Below, piece after piece: positions 17,640 to 27,084 of a DNA stretch of 64,000 nucleotides; the stretch's first letter is position 1; each line of letters starts with the position of its first letter. Where the stretch lies: the NCBI RefSeq assembly GCF_000382425.1, contig NZ_KB908298.1, positions 62,001 to 126,000 of the forward strand, written 5' to 3'. The position numbers and the translations under genes were made by a program. Under the pieces are notes generated by a model. That model was not told the DNA's origin. It ran no database searches and was given only the letters and a program-made list of their open reading frames with translations. This DNA comes from Empedobacter brevis NBRC 14943 = ATCC 43319. GTDB lineage: Bacteria > Bacteroidota > Bacteroidia > Flavobacteriales > Weeksellaceae.

Positions 17640-18980
17640 TTAATTCGAGGCTGAAGTTTTGAATTTCAGTTTTTGTAAACCTCTTTGTACATCTTCATTT
17701 TGCATGAATAATTTCCATAATAATCCGGAGCGATAATTCTCTATCATTGGTGTAATTGTCCCTTGATCGATCGCTAAATATTTTGTAATTACCCGATCAT
17801 TCTTTACATCTACCGCATCATATGGACCAGCAACTCCAATCAGTTTTTTGTTTTGTTTTTCGTAAATAAACTTTAAAAAATCCATTGATTCTGTGGGTGT
17901 ATACGGGAAAGATGATAAAGCTGCTGTAGGTGTAATTACATTATGATCATTTACCGGAGAATGCGCCGTATAACCTTCTGTTCCGTTTGGATTGAATGTA
18001 TAACTCGCTGTTAATCCCCACATATTTTTTTCATATTTATTGAAACTTTCTGTTTTCTGCTGATTATAGTTATAATGAATCTTCGCTTGATTTTTCACCA
18101 CTTTTCCGTAATCGACTCCAATAGCATCAACTAAATTGTTTGGATTAAGACCGATAAAAGAATATTGCGCCCAAAACAATGGACCAACATTTTTTTCTAC
18201 TCCGTTATGTTTGACCTCCAAAGGAATTCCATAAACAGAATCTGTCGATTTAATTGTCCCATTTCTTGTCCAGCCATTGTAATACACTTCAGAGGTTATC
18301 GAATACTTTGGAGAAGCTGCAGCAATGACATACGTAATTAATGTTTCATCGAATCCTTTTAATGGAAAATTGATTTTCCACTCGTAATTTGGTGACCAAT
18401 GCCAATACAACACATTTTCTCCTCGTGTATAGAAATTGAAGTCAATTTCTTTCCAAAGTTGATCAGCTAATTGTGAAATCTCTATTTCTTTCTCATTTTC
18501 AGAATTTTTGAAATATTCTTTCAAACAGATTAAACCCTGAGCAAGAAATGCAGTTTCAACTAAATCTCCTCCGTTGTCATATGTACTAAATGCTTTTACT
18601 TTTCCTGTTTCTCCATTTAACCAATGCGGCCAAGCTCCATGAAATCGATCTGCTTTTTGTAAGAACTTCAATCCGGTTAAAATTCTTTCAGTTGCTTCTT
18701 TTCTTGGAATGAACTTGCGGTCAATACCCACGATTAAACTCATTAATCCAAAACCAGTTCCTCCTGTTGTAATGATATTCGAATCATTTTCCGGATAAAA
18801 CCCATCTGGATGAAAACGTTCACGAGCCAATTTTGAATGAGGTTCAGCATACTTCCAGAAATATTGAATCGTCTGTTTCTGAACTTTATCAAGCAGTTTA
18901 TTCTCTTGTTTCGTTTGGGCAAAAGTACTTGCACCACCTAAAAGAGCGCAAGTAACTAATGTTTTATTAAGTTTCATCAT
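17640..18980 (-). CDS. GH144-like endo-beta-1,2-glucanase (glucoamylase-domain protein)
   Basis: About 446 residues from the ATG at 18980, whose A overlaps the SusD stop (TAATG), so translation is coupled; an ATG at 18977 is equally possible. It has a signal peptide ending STFAQ. The helical (alpha/alpha)6 barrel includes TIQYFWKYAEPHSKLARER, TTGGTGFGLMSLIVG, GGDLVETAFLAQGLI, WHWSPNYEW, LNPNNLVDAIG and the C-terminal DQGTITPMIENYRSGLLWKLFM. This is the 'glucoamylase family' (PF10091) to which GH144 endo-beta-1,2-glucanases belong. GH144 activity is inferred from family and operon context. Catalytic residues were not assigned. Confidence 0.85.
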   Translation of the reverse strand: MMKLNKTLVTCALLGGASTFAQTKQENKLLDKVQKQTIQYFWKYAEPHSKLARERFHPDGFYPENDSNIITTGGTGFGLMSLIVGIDRKFIPRKEATERILTGLKFLQKADRFHGAWPHWLNGETGKVKAFSTYDNGGDLVETAFLAQGLICLKEYFKNSENEKEIEISQLADQLWKEIDFNFYTRGENVLYWHWSPNYEWKINFPLKGFDETLITYVIAAASPKYSITSEVYYNGWTRNGTIKSTDSVYGIPLEVKHNGVEKNVGPLFWAQYSFIGLNPNNLVDAIGVDYGKVVKNQAKIHYNYNQQKTESFNKYEKNMWGLTASYTFNPNGTEGYTAHSPVNDHNVITPTAALSSFPYTPTESMDFLKFIYEKQNKKLIGVAGPYDAVDVKNDRVITKYLAIDQGTITPMIENYRSGLLWKLFMQNEDVQRGLQKLKFKTSASN

Positions 18981-20413
18981 TACCAACCTGGGTTTTGAGT
19001 CATAGATGGGGTTTGAAGAATTTGTTTATTTGGAATTGGAAATAACTCATGTTTACCTGATACAAACGTTTTGCCATCTTTGGCCATCATTTCCTTTGCT
19101 TGTCCTGTGCGAACCAGATCAAACCAACGATCATGTTCAAAAGCTAACTCTAAACGTCTTTCATTCCAGATTTTTAAACGTAACTGATCTTTAGACATAC
19201 TTGTAACCGGCGTTAATTTGACACGAACTCTAACACGGTTTAATGGCGTTAAAGCATCTTGTCCAATTTCGTTTGCTGCTTCTGCCTGAATCAATAATAC
19301 TTCTGAAAAACGAATGACACGAACATTTTTATCTCCATCAGCAGCTCCTAAATTAGCACTTGAATAGGCTTTTTCATTGTACATTGGGTTTGCTACAGAT
19401 TCTGAAATTACACGACCGTCATATAGCGTTTCTCCACGAAAAATAATCGTTGCATCACGACGAATGTTATCCCCTTCAGCATTAAATGCATCTAACAAGT
19501 TTTGAGAAGGAACATTGAAGCCCCATCCCCATCCACCGGTACCTCGAACACCCTGGGTTTCTGAATATTGATGTACTCCATGCGCTATTGCATCACCTCG
19601 TCCTTGAATTTCAAACAACGATTCTTTTCCGTTTTCAGTTTCCACTCTCCATGTTGTGGCATAATCAGTTTCCAAATCATATTGTCCGGAATTAATTACT
19701 GCTGTTGCCATATCATATGCTTGTTGATATTTTGCTTGATACAAATATGCCTTAGCTAATAAAGCTTGAGCAGCACCTTTGGTCGCACGACCTAAATCTT
19801 TAGAAGCATATTCATTTTTAAGAGGTAATTTTTGAATTGCATCCAATAAATCTGCTTCAATATATGCATAAACATCAGCTTTTGAACTGCGTACAGAATA
19901 GGTAGAAGGATCCTCAAGCTCCTGAATGACTGTATCACCAAACATACGAACCAAATAAAAATAAGATAATGCTCTTAAAAACTTGGCTTCTCCTATTAAA
20001 CGGGCTTTTTCAGCCTCAGAAATTGTTGATTCTGAGGTATACTTTATAGAATAAGAAGCACGACCAATCGTTTTATAAAATCGTTTCCACATTGCTTCAA
20101 TAGATCCTGTTGTTGAATTATGCAACAACAGGTCGAGATCTCGTTTATCACCTCCGTTATCAGTTACAGCACTCCCTTTATCCGCATTGTCAGAAATCAT
20201 TTCTGTTACTCCTAACCAAGAAAATGCATAATCCCAATCTGTAAACATTCCATAAATTCCGTTTACATATTTTTCCGGAGATTGAGATTCCTGATCATCA
20301 ATCGCAACATTTTCCTGAGATTTCACATCTAAAAAATCATCCGAACAAGAAGATATTAAACCAAAAGATAATAAAACACCTACCGCTGATATTTTGAATA
20401 TATTTTTTTTCAT
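18980..20413 (-). CDS. susD: SusD/RagB family glycan-binding outer-membrane lipoprotein
   Basis: A 477-residue surface lipoprotein that captures glycan and hands it to the SusC channel. It has a lipoprotein signal (LISSC, Cys23) followed by SDDFLDVKSQENVAIDD, the classic SusD opening. The TPR-like core (KARLIGEAKFLRALSYFYLVRMFGDT, ALLAKAYLYQAKYQQAYDMA) and the C-terminal SusD domain (VRVIRFSEVLLIQAEAANEIG, WNERRLELAFEHDRWFDLVR) are intact, and it ends in PGW. It is 18 bases after SusC and overlaps GH144 by one base. Confidence 0.96.
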   Translation of the reverse strand: MKKNIFKISAVGVLLSFGLISSCSDDFLDVKSQENVAIDDQESQSPEKYVNGIYGMFTDWDYAFSWLGVTEMISDNADKGSAVTDNGGDKRDLDLLLHNSTTGSIEAMWKRFYKTIGRASYSIKYTSESTISEAEKARLIGEAKFLRALSYFYLVRMFGDTVIQELEDPSTYSVRSSKADVYAYIEADLLDAIQKLPLKNEYASKDLGRATKGAAQALLAKAYLYQAKYQQAYDMATAVINSGQYDLETDYATTWRVETENGKESLFEIQGRGDAIAHGVHQYSETQGVRGTGGWGWGFNVPSQNLLDAFNAEGDNIRRDATIIFRGETLYDGRVISESVANPMYNEKAYSSANLGAADGDKNVRVIRFSEVLLIQAEAANEIGQDALTPLNRVRVRVKLTPVTSMSKDQLRLKIWNERRLELAFEHDRWFDLVRTGQAKEMMAKDGKTFVSGKHELFPIPNKQILQTPSMTQNPGW

Positions 20414-20431
20414 TTTGTTTAAGTTTAAAGA

Positions 20432-23371
20432 TTAGAATTCGACATTTAAGCCCACTAAGAAAGTTGTTACATTTGGATAAGCAGAAAAGTCCATCCCCGT
20501 AGTTCCATAAGGGCTACCATCGTAGCGTTTACCTTTTACGTTATCAAGTGTTAACTCTGGAGTAAAACCTGAATATTTCGTGATGATAAATAAATTTTGT
20601 GCACTTACATAGACTCTTAAGTTTCGAACAAAATCAACCTTATCTCTAAAATTATAACCTAAGGTTACGTTACTTAATCGGAAATAATCGCCTTTTTCTA
20701 AATAATAGGATGATGCTACTTGATCACGTTCGGCTCCCGGATGATAATTTGTCGAACCTGCTCCAGTCCAACGATCATTAAACATATCAACTGAAATATT
20801 TTCACCTCCTAAACGTGTATTTTTGATACCATTGTAAATTTTGTTACCTCCTGCTCCATATCCGCTAATGTTAAGATCAAAATTCTTATAATCTAAATTG
20901 ATATTAACTCCATAGTTAAATTTTGGAATATAAGAACCCATAAACTTTTTATCTCGATCGTCAATCACACCATCTCCATTAGTGTCTTTGTAACGTAAAT
21001 GTCCTGGACGAGCACTTGATAAATGAGCATTAGAATTAATTTCTTCCTGCGTTTGCCAAACCCCCTCTACTTCATATAACCAGAAAGATCCCAATGGCTG
21101 ACCAGCTTCTAATCGTTTTGCAATTTGCCCATTTCCTAAAGATCCTCCTGTCATTCCTGAATAACCTGGTTTTACATAGGTCACTTCATTTGTGTTGTAA
21201 TTGAAGTTTCCTCCTATCGAATAACGTAATCCTCCAGACGTTTCGTTTTTATAGTTTAATCCAATTTCAAAACCTTTATTCACAATTTCTGCTGCATGAT
21301 CGTAAAAGTCTTTTTCATATGGAGAGGATAAAACTTGCTGAATATTTAAAATTGCATTTTTAGTTGTTTTATTGTAGTAATCAAAATTACCTGATAATCT
21401 ACCTTTGAATAATTCAAAATCTAAACCAGTCGTCCATTCATCCACAATTTCCCATGAAACATTAACTGCAGGTGCACCTACGTATGCTCCAAAGATTAAA
21501 TCTTGTCCTGGTCCAAATACATAATTCGCAGTACTACTTCCCGGTGAAGTATCAATTGTTGTGTAATTAAATGGTATTTCAGCATTCCCTAAACGTCCCC
21601 AACCTCCGCGAAGTTTTAAGAAGGATATGACATTATTATCTTTTAAAAACTCTTCATTGGAAATATTCCAAGCTGCAGAAACTGAAGGGAAAGTTCCCCA
21701 ATATTCATTATCTTTTTTGAATTGACTAGAACCGTCTCTTCTTATAATTCCGGATACATAATACTTGTTATCATAATTGTATTGAACACGTGCAAAATAA
21801 GAAGCATAAGCTACCGGTGTATAATTATTTTGTTTTGTTATTGGTGTATATCTACCCAAATCCGCATGACTAATTGCCCAGTATTGTTCTTTATTAGGGA
21901 CATCATAAGCTGTAATGTCAGAATACTCTCCTATTCCTGTTTTTTCAGCAGAAATACCTGCTACAACATTTAAAGCATGTTTTCCAAACTTACGATCAAA
22001 GGTTATAAAATTTTCCCATGACCATCTAAATGTTTCAATGTTATTAAAGTTTAACGAATTATTCGCCCAGTTTACTGATTTTAAATTTGCCGGTTTATTT
22101 TTTTCTACTTCAAATTCAGCTGCAGTTCTTGAAGGATTTCCAGCAATCCATTTATCTTTAATTGGTGTAAATTCTCTGTATTTGTACCAATATTTTGTTG
22201 CACCGGCACGAGAAGATACAGTCAAACCTTTTGCTAATTTCAATTCTGCTTCTATATTTCCTTGAATTGTCGTTGTATTAATTTTTTGGTTATCATAATA
22301 TACTGTTGACACAGGATTACCGTGAGAATTAAAAGTATCTGTAACCTGTCCTGGCTGTGTTATATAAGTAGCTTCTCCTGTTGTTGCGTTAAAAATCGGT
22401 TGCCCCCACTTTCCATTATCATATTTTACCGGAACCAATGGGGATTGACGATAAGCCACATCAAATGCACCATAAGGTTTTGGAATTTCTCTGGAAAAAG
22501 TAGCACTAACATTTTGTTTGATTTTAAGTTTTCCGTCAAATAATTTATAATCATTGTTACTACGAACAGTTGTTCGCTTAAAATTATTCCCCTCTAAAAT
22601 TCCTTTTTCCTCAAAATTATTGACACTAAACATATAGTTAACACTCTCTCCTGCACCTGATAGCGAAACATTATTACTAATAATTTGACCTGTAGTTAAA
22701 ATTTCATCGAACCAATCCGTATTGTAGCGCTGATTTGTAGAAATTAAAGATCCACCCAAAGCTTTCCTTTGTTCATTGAAATAGGTAATGTATTGATTGG
22801 CATCCGCCATTTCAACCATATTCATAGTATTTCTTACTCCAATGTAAGAATCATAATTAACTTTTAATTTTCCAGTCTTTCCACGTTTTGTTGTTACAAC
22901 AACTACTCCGTTTGCTCCACGTACCCCGTAGATTGCTGAAGATGCTGCATCTTTCAGTACATCTATTTTCTCAATATCACTTGGATTGATATTTGCTATA
23001 TTCGGAACAATTAAACCGTCTACAACATATAATGGTGCTTTACCTCCTAAAGCAGTTCCCATTCCACGAACTAACACTGTTGGTGTACCTCCTGGAGTAT
23101 CTGTATTAATGATATTTACTCCGGCTAGTTTTCCTTGTAAAGATTGCATAGCTGTTGTACTCGCAATTTGAGTGATGTCTTTTGCATTCGCAGATGAAAC
23201 TGCAGATGTCAAATCTGATTTCTTAACAGATCCATACCCAATCACAACAGCTTGATCTAATATAATCGAGTCGCTTTCAAAAGGATCTCCTACCTGTATA
23301 GAATCGTTTGTAACTTGGGCATTCACATAGAAAGACCCGAGAATAAATAATGGAAAAAAGTATTTTTTCAT
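20432..23371 (-). CDS. susC: SusC/RagA family TonB-dependent outer-membrane transporter
   Basis: A 979-residue outer-membrane barrel that imports oligosaccharide with SusD, powered by TonB. There is a signal peptide (to about residue 18), then a short segment and the SusC signature DQAVVIGYGSVKKSDLTSAV. The plug domain follows (LQGKLAGVNII, VLVRGMGT, PLYVVDGLIV, IEKIDVLKDAASSAIYGVRGANGVVVVTTK). The barrel runs to the C-terminal FLVGLNVEF with a terminal phenylalanine. The N-terminal carboxypeptidase-like beta-sandwich found in many SusC proteins is missing; residues 19-40 are too short for it. First gene of the glucan operon. Confidence 0.96.
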   Translation of the reverse strand: MKKYFFPLFILGSFYVNAQVTNDSIQVGDPFESDSIILDQAVVIGYGSVKKSDLTSAVSSANAKDITQIASTTAMQSLQGKLAGVNIINTDTPGGTPTVLVRGMGTALGGKAPLYVVDGLIVPNIANINPSDIEKIDVLKDAASSAIYGVRGANGVVVVTTKRGKTGKLKVNYDSYIGVRNTMNMVEMADANQYITYFNEQRKALGGSLISTNQRYNTDWFDEILTTGQIISNNVSLSGAGESVNYMFSVNNFEEKGILEGNNFKRTTVRSNNDYKLFDGKLKIKQNVSATFSREIPKPYGAFDVAYRQSPLVPVKYDNGKWGQPIFNATTGEATYITQPGQVTDTFNSHGNPVSTVYYDNQKINTTTIQGNIEAELKLAKGLTVSSRAGATKYWYKYREFTPIKDKWIAGNPSRTAAEFEVEKNKPANLKSVNWANNSLNFNNIETFRWSWENFITFDRKFGKHALNVVAGISAEKTGIGEYSDITAYDVPNKEQYWAISHADLGRYTPITKQNNYTPVAYASYFARVQYNYDNKYYVSGIIRRDGSSQFKKDNEYWGTFPSVSAAWNISNEEFLKDNNVISFLKLRGGWGRLGNAEIPFNYTTIDTSPGSSTANYVFGPGQDLIFGAYVGAPAVNVSWEIVDEWTTGLDFELFKGRLSGNFDYYNKTTKNAILNIQQVLSSPYEKDFYDHAAEIVNKGFEIGLNYKNETSGGLRYSIGGNFNYNTNEVTYVKPGYSGMTGGSLGNGQIAKRLEAGQPLGSFWLYEVEGVWQTQEEINSNAHLSSARPGHLRYKDTNGDGVIDDRDKKFMGSYIPKFNYGVNINLDYKNFDLNISGYGAGGNKIYNGIKNTRLGGENISVDMFNDRWTGAGSTNYHPGAERDQVASSYYLEKGDYFRLSNVTLGYNFRDKVDFVRNLRVYVSAQNLFIITKYSGFTPELTLDNVKGKRYDGSPYGTTGMDFSAYPNVTTFLVGLNVEF

Positions 23372-23393
23372 TCTATTTTAATAATGGTTATTT

Positions 23394-23401
23394 CAAAAAT
23401 A
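23394..23401 (-). promoter_or_regulatory. -7 promoter element of the susC operon
   Basis: On the minus strand this reads TATTTTTG, an exact TAnnTTTG match, 22 bases before the susC ATG. A perfect 12-base palindrome (TTAACATGTTAA, 23420-23431) lies about 20 bases further upstream and is a possible operator for the adjacent regulator. The rest of the 175-base gap is AT-rich without other clear signals. Confidence 0.5.
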
Positions 23402-23546
23402 GAATGTTTTAACACTTGATTAACATGTTAAAAATATGGTAAAATTTAATTCTGAATTAACAAAACATATTACACTTACTGTCAATAAATTAAAAATATT
23501 AACTTTTTAATATGATGTAGTTATGATGTGATAAAATTTCTGATAT

Positions 23547-26264
23547 TTAGAAACTAATCATGAATTTATTTAGATTCATTTCGGATGAAATATCCATTTT
23601 TTTGCGTAATCTATAACGTTGTAGTTCCACAGAGCGATAATTAAGATGCATTAAAGGTGCTATTTCCTTTGTCGATAAATTCATCCGAAGAAAAACACAA
23701 AGCTTCAAATCTTTAGCCGTTAACTGAGGAAATTGCTCCGACATTCTTTTTATAAAATCCTGATGAATTTCCTGGATATTCAGTTCAAAATTCTGCCATT
23801 CGCTTTTGTTGTAACTATATTCCGAAAACGTTTTCTCAAATTTCTTCTTTAGCTTTTTATTCTCTTCATTGGCTTCTAAATGAGCAAATAAACCGTTAAC
23901 ATCTGAAATCAATGACCGTTGATTAGCTAATCTTAAAGCCTGACCGGCCAATTCGGTCGATTTGGCCTGCAATGAAGTTTCCAAAAGCTGTTTTTCTTTA
24001 TTGTATCTCAACTCTTTCAATTCCTGCTGGTACTTCATTTCCATTAAATTCAACTCATATTCAAATTGTTTCTGCTTGATTCTGAAACTTTGTTTCATCT
24101 TCATCCGGTTGTATTTGTAGATCGAAAATATTAAAGCAGTAATTAAGAAAGTATAAAATAATATCATCAAATTTGATAAATACCATATCTTTTTGATGCG
24201 GAAATCGAAATGATTTAGTTTAACAAAATTTCCATCTTTCAACGCATAAATAGACAACTGATAACTCCCGCTTTCTAATTGTTTATAATTAACAACTGGC
24301 TGACTAAGGGGATGTATTTTAGAATCATTTAATTGATAATACAATTGATAATTCGCAAAATCGTCGTTAAGGATAGATACATAAAAATCGATGTAATTAT
24401 TCGAATATTCAATATTTGGTTCATCTTCCAGGATTGTTTGGTTGATTTTTGCTTTGATTTTCACATTCGGTAAGTCGCGTCGAATAGATTTCAAATCGTA
24501 CTTCAACAAACCATTTTCCAAGTTGATATAGAGAAATTGATCTTTAATTTTGGCTGATAAATTATCATCTACCAATTTGCCGTCATATAATTTCTTTGGA
24601 ATCAAATAATGAATCAATTTGCTTTGTTCTACCTTCGAATAATAAAGAATATTATCTGCTTCTACCAAATAACGATTTTCTGCCAGCTGACGGATTCGAT
24701 TGATATTTTTCAACTTAGAAGCCAAATATTCTTCTGAAAATAAATTTTTACTCACATCGTATCTGACCAATTTCTGATCATCAACTAAAACAAAAACTTT
24801 TTTATCTCCTATAACAATCTGCGGATTAATTAGCTTTTTGTGTTTATAATAGATTTCTTTTCCGGTATTTTTAGTTGCATCAAACAAATACAGTCCGCCA
24901 TTTTTACCCGTTCCTAAAATTTTGTTGCCAACAAGAGCAAAATCAATAATAGGAATGGTTAAGTTAGAAATTTTACTTGTTTGTTTATCTGAATTTTGTA
25001 TATATTCATTTATCCCGGTAAAAGAAGACTGAAATAGTTTGTTCTTATGTTTAACTAATTTATAACCGCCGTTAATTGAGGATATTTTATTTAATTGTCC
25101 CGAATAAATGTAGGTGCCCCAGCTATCGGATACATAAATTTTCTGATCAATATTGGTTACGTTCCAAATCAACCCTTTTTCAATAACAGAATTTGTTTGG
25201 TTGATTGCATTCGAATACTTATAAAATCCGTGGTTAGTTCCCAATAAAATATGATCCTTATCAAAATCAAACGTAAAAACATTTCCCAAATGCCCATTGT
25301 AATCATATAAAAGCTGTGTTTGGTTTTTTAATTCTATTTTAGAAATTCCTTTATCAGTTCCTAACCAAGCATTCCCTTTCGAATCAATTTTTATATTTTG
25401 AATAGTGTTACTGATCAATCCGGAGTTTTGATTATAATTTTTATAGGTGTTATTTACTAGGTTGTACACATATATTCCATTATTTGACGTTCCTATAATC
25501 AATTCATTTCCTAATCGAATCATTTTTAAAACCAGATAATTTTTCAACATTTTATTGAATGCTGAATTGAATTCTTTTACTCCTGACTTTTTATCGTATT
25601 TATAAATTCCTTCGGTCAATGTTCCGATTAAATACTCGTCTCCATATTTTTCTATTCCATGAACTACAATTGCTTTATCCTTTTTGATGTCAAAATATTT
25701 TTCAAACTGCCCATTTTTAAACTCAAAAATTCCTTTTGAGATCGTTGCCACCAATAACTTATCATTTACGAGATAAATGTAAGATGCAAGTGCCGGCAGT
25801 TTGTAGCGTTTAACAGATTTACCATCAAACTGAAATAAATAATTAAACGATTGAAAATAAATAGAACGGTTATAATAAAAGATTTTCCAGATTTCTTCCT
25901 GTTCCAAACCTTGAAAGCTTTTAAATTTATCTGAAATTGAGCTATAAGTTTTCTTTCCTTCTATGGTTTTCCAATACCCAAAATTATTCAGGGCTCCGGA
26001 ATACACCACATGATTAATCGAGGCGATAGAACGTATAATGGTTAAATTATCCGGTGAATATTTTTCCCAAAAATTTCCGTCATACTCCAATATATTCCGA
26101 TTATTTGCAAAATATACTTTTCCTTGTTTTTGGTTCTCTGTAATGTCCCAAATAGGAGATTCACCCAAATATTCACTTTTAGGGTAATTTGTGATAATAG
26201 GTGCAAACGATTGGGACTTGGTAAGAGCAGAAACAAGTAAAAACAGAATATATAAGCTTCTCAT
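23547..26264 (-). CDS. Beta-propeller/LuxR-HTH membrane regulator of the glucan locus
   Basis: A 905-residue transmembrane sensor-regulator. After a signal peptide (residues 1-18) come many propeller blades (IWDITENQKQGKVYFANNRNILEYDG, GNAWLGTDKGISKI and similar) to about residue 590. A Y_Y_Y-like beta domain follows (YYQLNDSKIHPL), then one transmembrane helix (LMILFYTFLITALIFSIY, near residue 710), a coiled coil (MKYQQELKELRYNKEKQLLE) and a LuxR-type helix-turn-helix at the end (LSTKEIAPLMHLNYRSVELQRYRLRKKM). It lacks histidine-kinase and receiver domains, so it would act as a one-component SusR-like activator sensing periplasmic oligosaccharide. It lies directly upstream of susC on the same strand. 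The link to the operon is inferred. Confidence 0.9.
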   Translation of the reverse strand: MRSLYILFLLVSALTKSQSFAPIITNYPKSEYLGESPIWDITENQKQGKVYFANNRNILEYDGNFWEKYSPDNLTIIRSIASINHVVYSGALNNFGYWKTIEGKKTYSSISDKFKSFQGLEQEEIWKIFYYNRSIYFQSFNYLFQFDGKSVKRYKLPALASYIYLVNDKLLVATISKGIFEFKNGQFEKYFDIKKDKAIVVHGIEKYGDEYLIGTLTEGIYKYDKKSGVKEFNSAFNKMLKNYLVLKMIRLGNELIIGTSNNGIYVYNLVNNTYKNYNQNSGLISNTIQNIKIDSKGNAWLGTDKGISKIELKNQTQLLYDYNGHLGNVFTFDFDKDHILLGTNHGFYKYSNAINQTNSVIEKGLIWNVTNIDQKIYVSDSWGTYIYSGQLNKISSINGGYKLVKHKNKLFQSSFTGINEYIQNSDKQTSKISNLTIPIIDFALVGNKILGTGKNGGLYLFDATKNTGKEIYYKHKKLINPQIVIGDKKVFVLVDDQKLVRYDVSKNLFSEEYLASKLKNINRIRQLAENRYLVEADNILYYSKVEQSKLIHYLIPKKLYDGKLVDDNLSAKIKDQFLYINLENGLLKYDLKSIRRDLPNVKIKAKINQTILEDEPNIEYSNNYIDFYVSILNDDFANYQLYYQLNDSKIHPLSQPVVNYKQLESGSYQLSIYALKDGNFVKLNHFDFRIKKIWYLSNLMILFYTFLITALIFSIYKYNRMKMKQSFRIKQKQFEYELNLMEMKYQQELKELRYNKEKQLLETSLQAKSTELAGQALRLANQRSLISDVNGLFAHLEANEENKKLKKKFEKTFSEYSYNKSEWQNFELNIQEIHQDFIKRMSEQFPQLTAKDLKLCVFLRMNLSTKEIAPLMHLNYRSVELQRYRLRKKMDISSEMNLNKFMISF

Positions 26265-26270
26265 TATTCA

Positions 26271-26300
26271 ATAAAAAAAGACTGTTTGAAAACAGTCTTT
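26271..26300 (-). terminator. Hairpin terminator of lipB, abutting the regulator gene
   Basis: An 11-bp perfect stem, AAAGACTGTTT and AAACAGTCTTT, with a T-run on the minus strand lies 29 bases after the lipB stop. It ends only 7 bases before the regulator's ATG, leaving no room for a separate promoter between them. Confidence 0.75.
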
Positions 26301-26328
26301 AAAAATAAATTATATTTTTGAAATTCTC

Positions 26329-27042
26329 TTATTTAATTTCTACATCGAATACTTCAGCAAAATGTTTCTTCGTAAATTCTTTTACTTCAGCCATATCCAC
26401 TCGTTGTCCAAGTTCTCTTTCCAATGATGCAACAGCTTTATCTTGAATTCCACAAGGAACGATATACTCAAAATACCGTAAATCTGTATTGACATTCAAT
26501 GCAAAACCATGCATGGTCACCCAGCGAGAGGCCTTAACCCCCATTGCACAAATTTTACGGGCAAATGGACGTCCAACGTCCAGCCAAACACCGGTTTCTC
26601 CTTGCGAACGCTCCCCTTTTAACCCATATTCAGCAATTGTTTTGATGATTACTTCTTCCAAATTGCGCATATACAAATGAATATCCGGTTTGAAAAGGTC
26701 TAAATCCATAATTGGATATCCCACCAATTGTTGTGGTCCATGGTACGTAATATCTCCTCCGCGGTTTGTTTTGACAAATGTAGCTTGAATCTCATTTAGT
26801 TTATCACCGGAAGCTAACATATTCTCCAAGTGCCCGCTTTTTCCTAATGTATACACATGAGGATGTTCTACAAATAGCAAATGATTCTTAGTCGTTTTAA
26901 AATCTGTATTCCCTTCCTTTTCTTGTGCTCTGTTGTATTGTTTTACAGCTATATTTTCTGCTAGAAGACTTTCTTGATAATCCCAGATTTCTTGGTAATC
27001 TCTGTTAATTCCTAAATCCCGGAATTCGACAATTTGTTTCAT
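26329..27042 (-). CDS. lipB: Lipoyl(octanoyl) transferase
   Basis: A 237-residue cytoplasmic enzyme that moves octanoate from acyl carrier protein to the lipoyl domains of 2-oxoacid dehydrogenases and GcvH. Diagnostic motifs are RGGDITYHGPQQLVGYPI and GVKASRWVTMHGFALNV with Lys170, and the catalytic cysteine Cys197 in IVPCGI. The length is a little above E. coli LipB (213 residues). It has its own -7 element and hairpin terminator; the downstream glucan regulator is unrelated in function. Confidence 0.96.
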   Translation of the reverse strand: MKQIVEFRDLGINRDYQEIWDYQESLLAENIAVKQYNRAQEKEGNTDFKTTKNHLLFVEHPHVYTLGKSGHLENMLASGDKLNEIQATFVKTNRGGDITYHGPQQLVGYPIMDLDLFKPDIHLYMRNLEEVIIKTIAEYGLKGERSQGETGVWLDVGRPFARKICAMGVKASRWVTMHGFALNVNTDLRYFEYIVPCGIQDKAVASLERELGQRVDMAEVKEFTKKHFAEVFDVEIK

Positions 27043-27063
27043 TTTACAAGGTGTTTCGGATTA

Positions 27064-27071
27064 CAAATTTA
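27064..27071 (-). promoter_or_regulatory. -7 promoter element of lipB
   Basis: TAAATTTG on the minus strand, an exact TAnnTTTG match 21 bases before the lipB ATG. Confidence 0.5.
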
Positions 27072-27084
27072 CGAAACTATGTGC

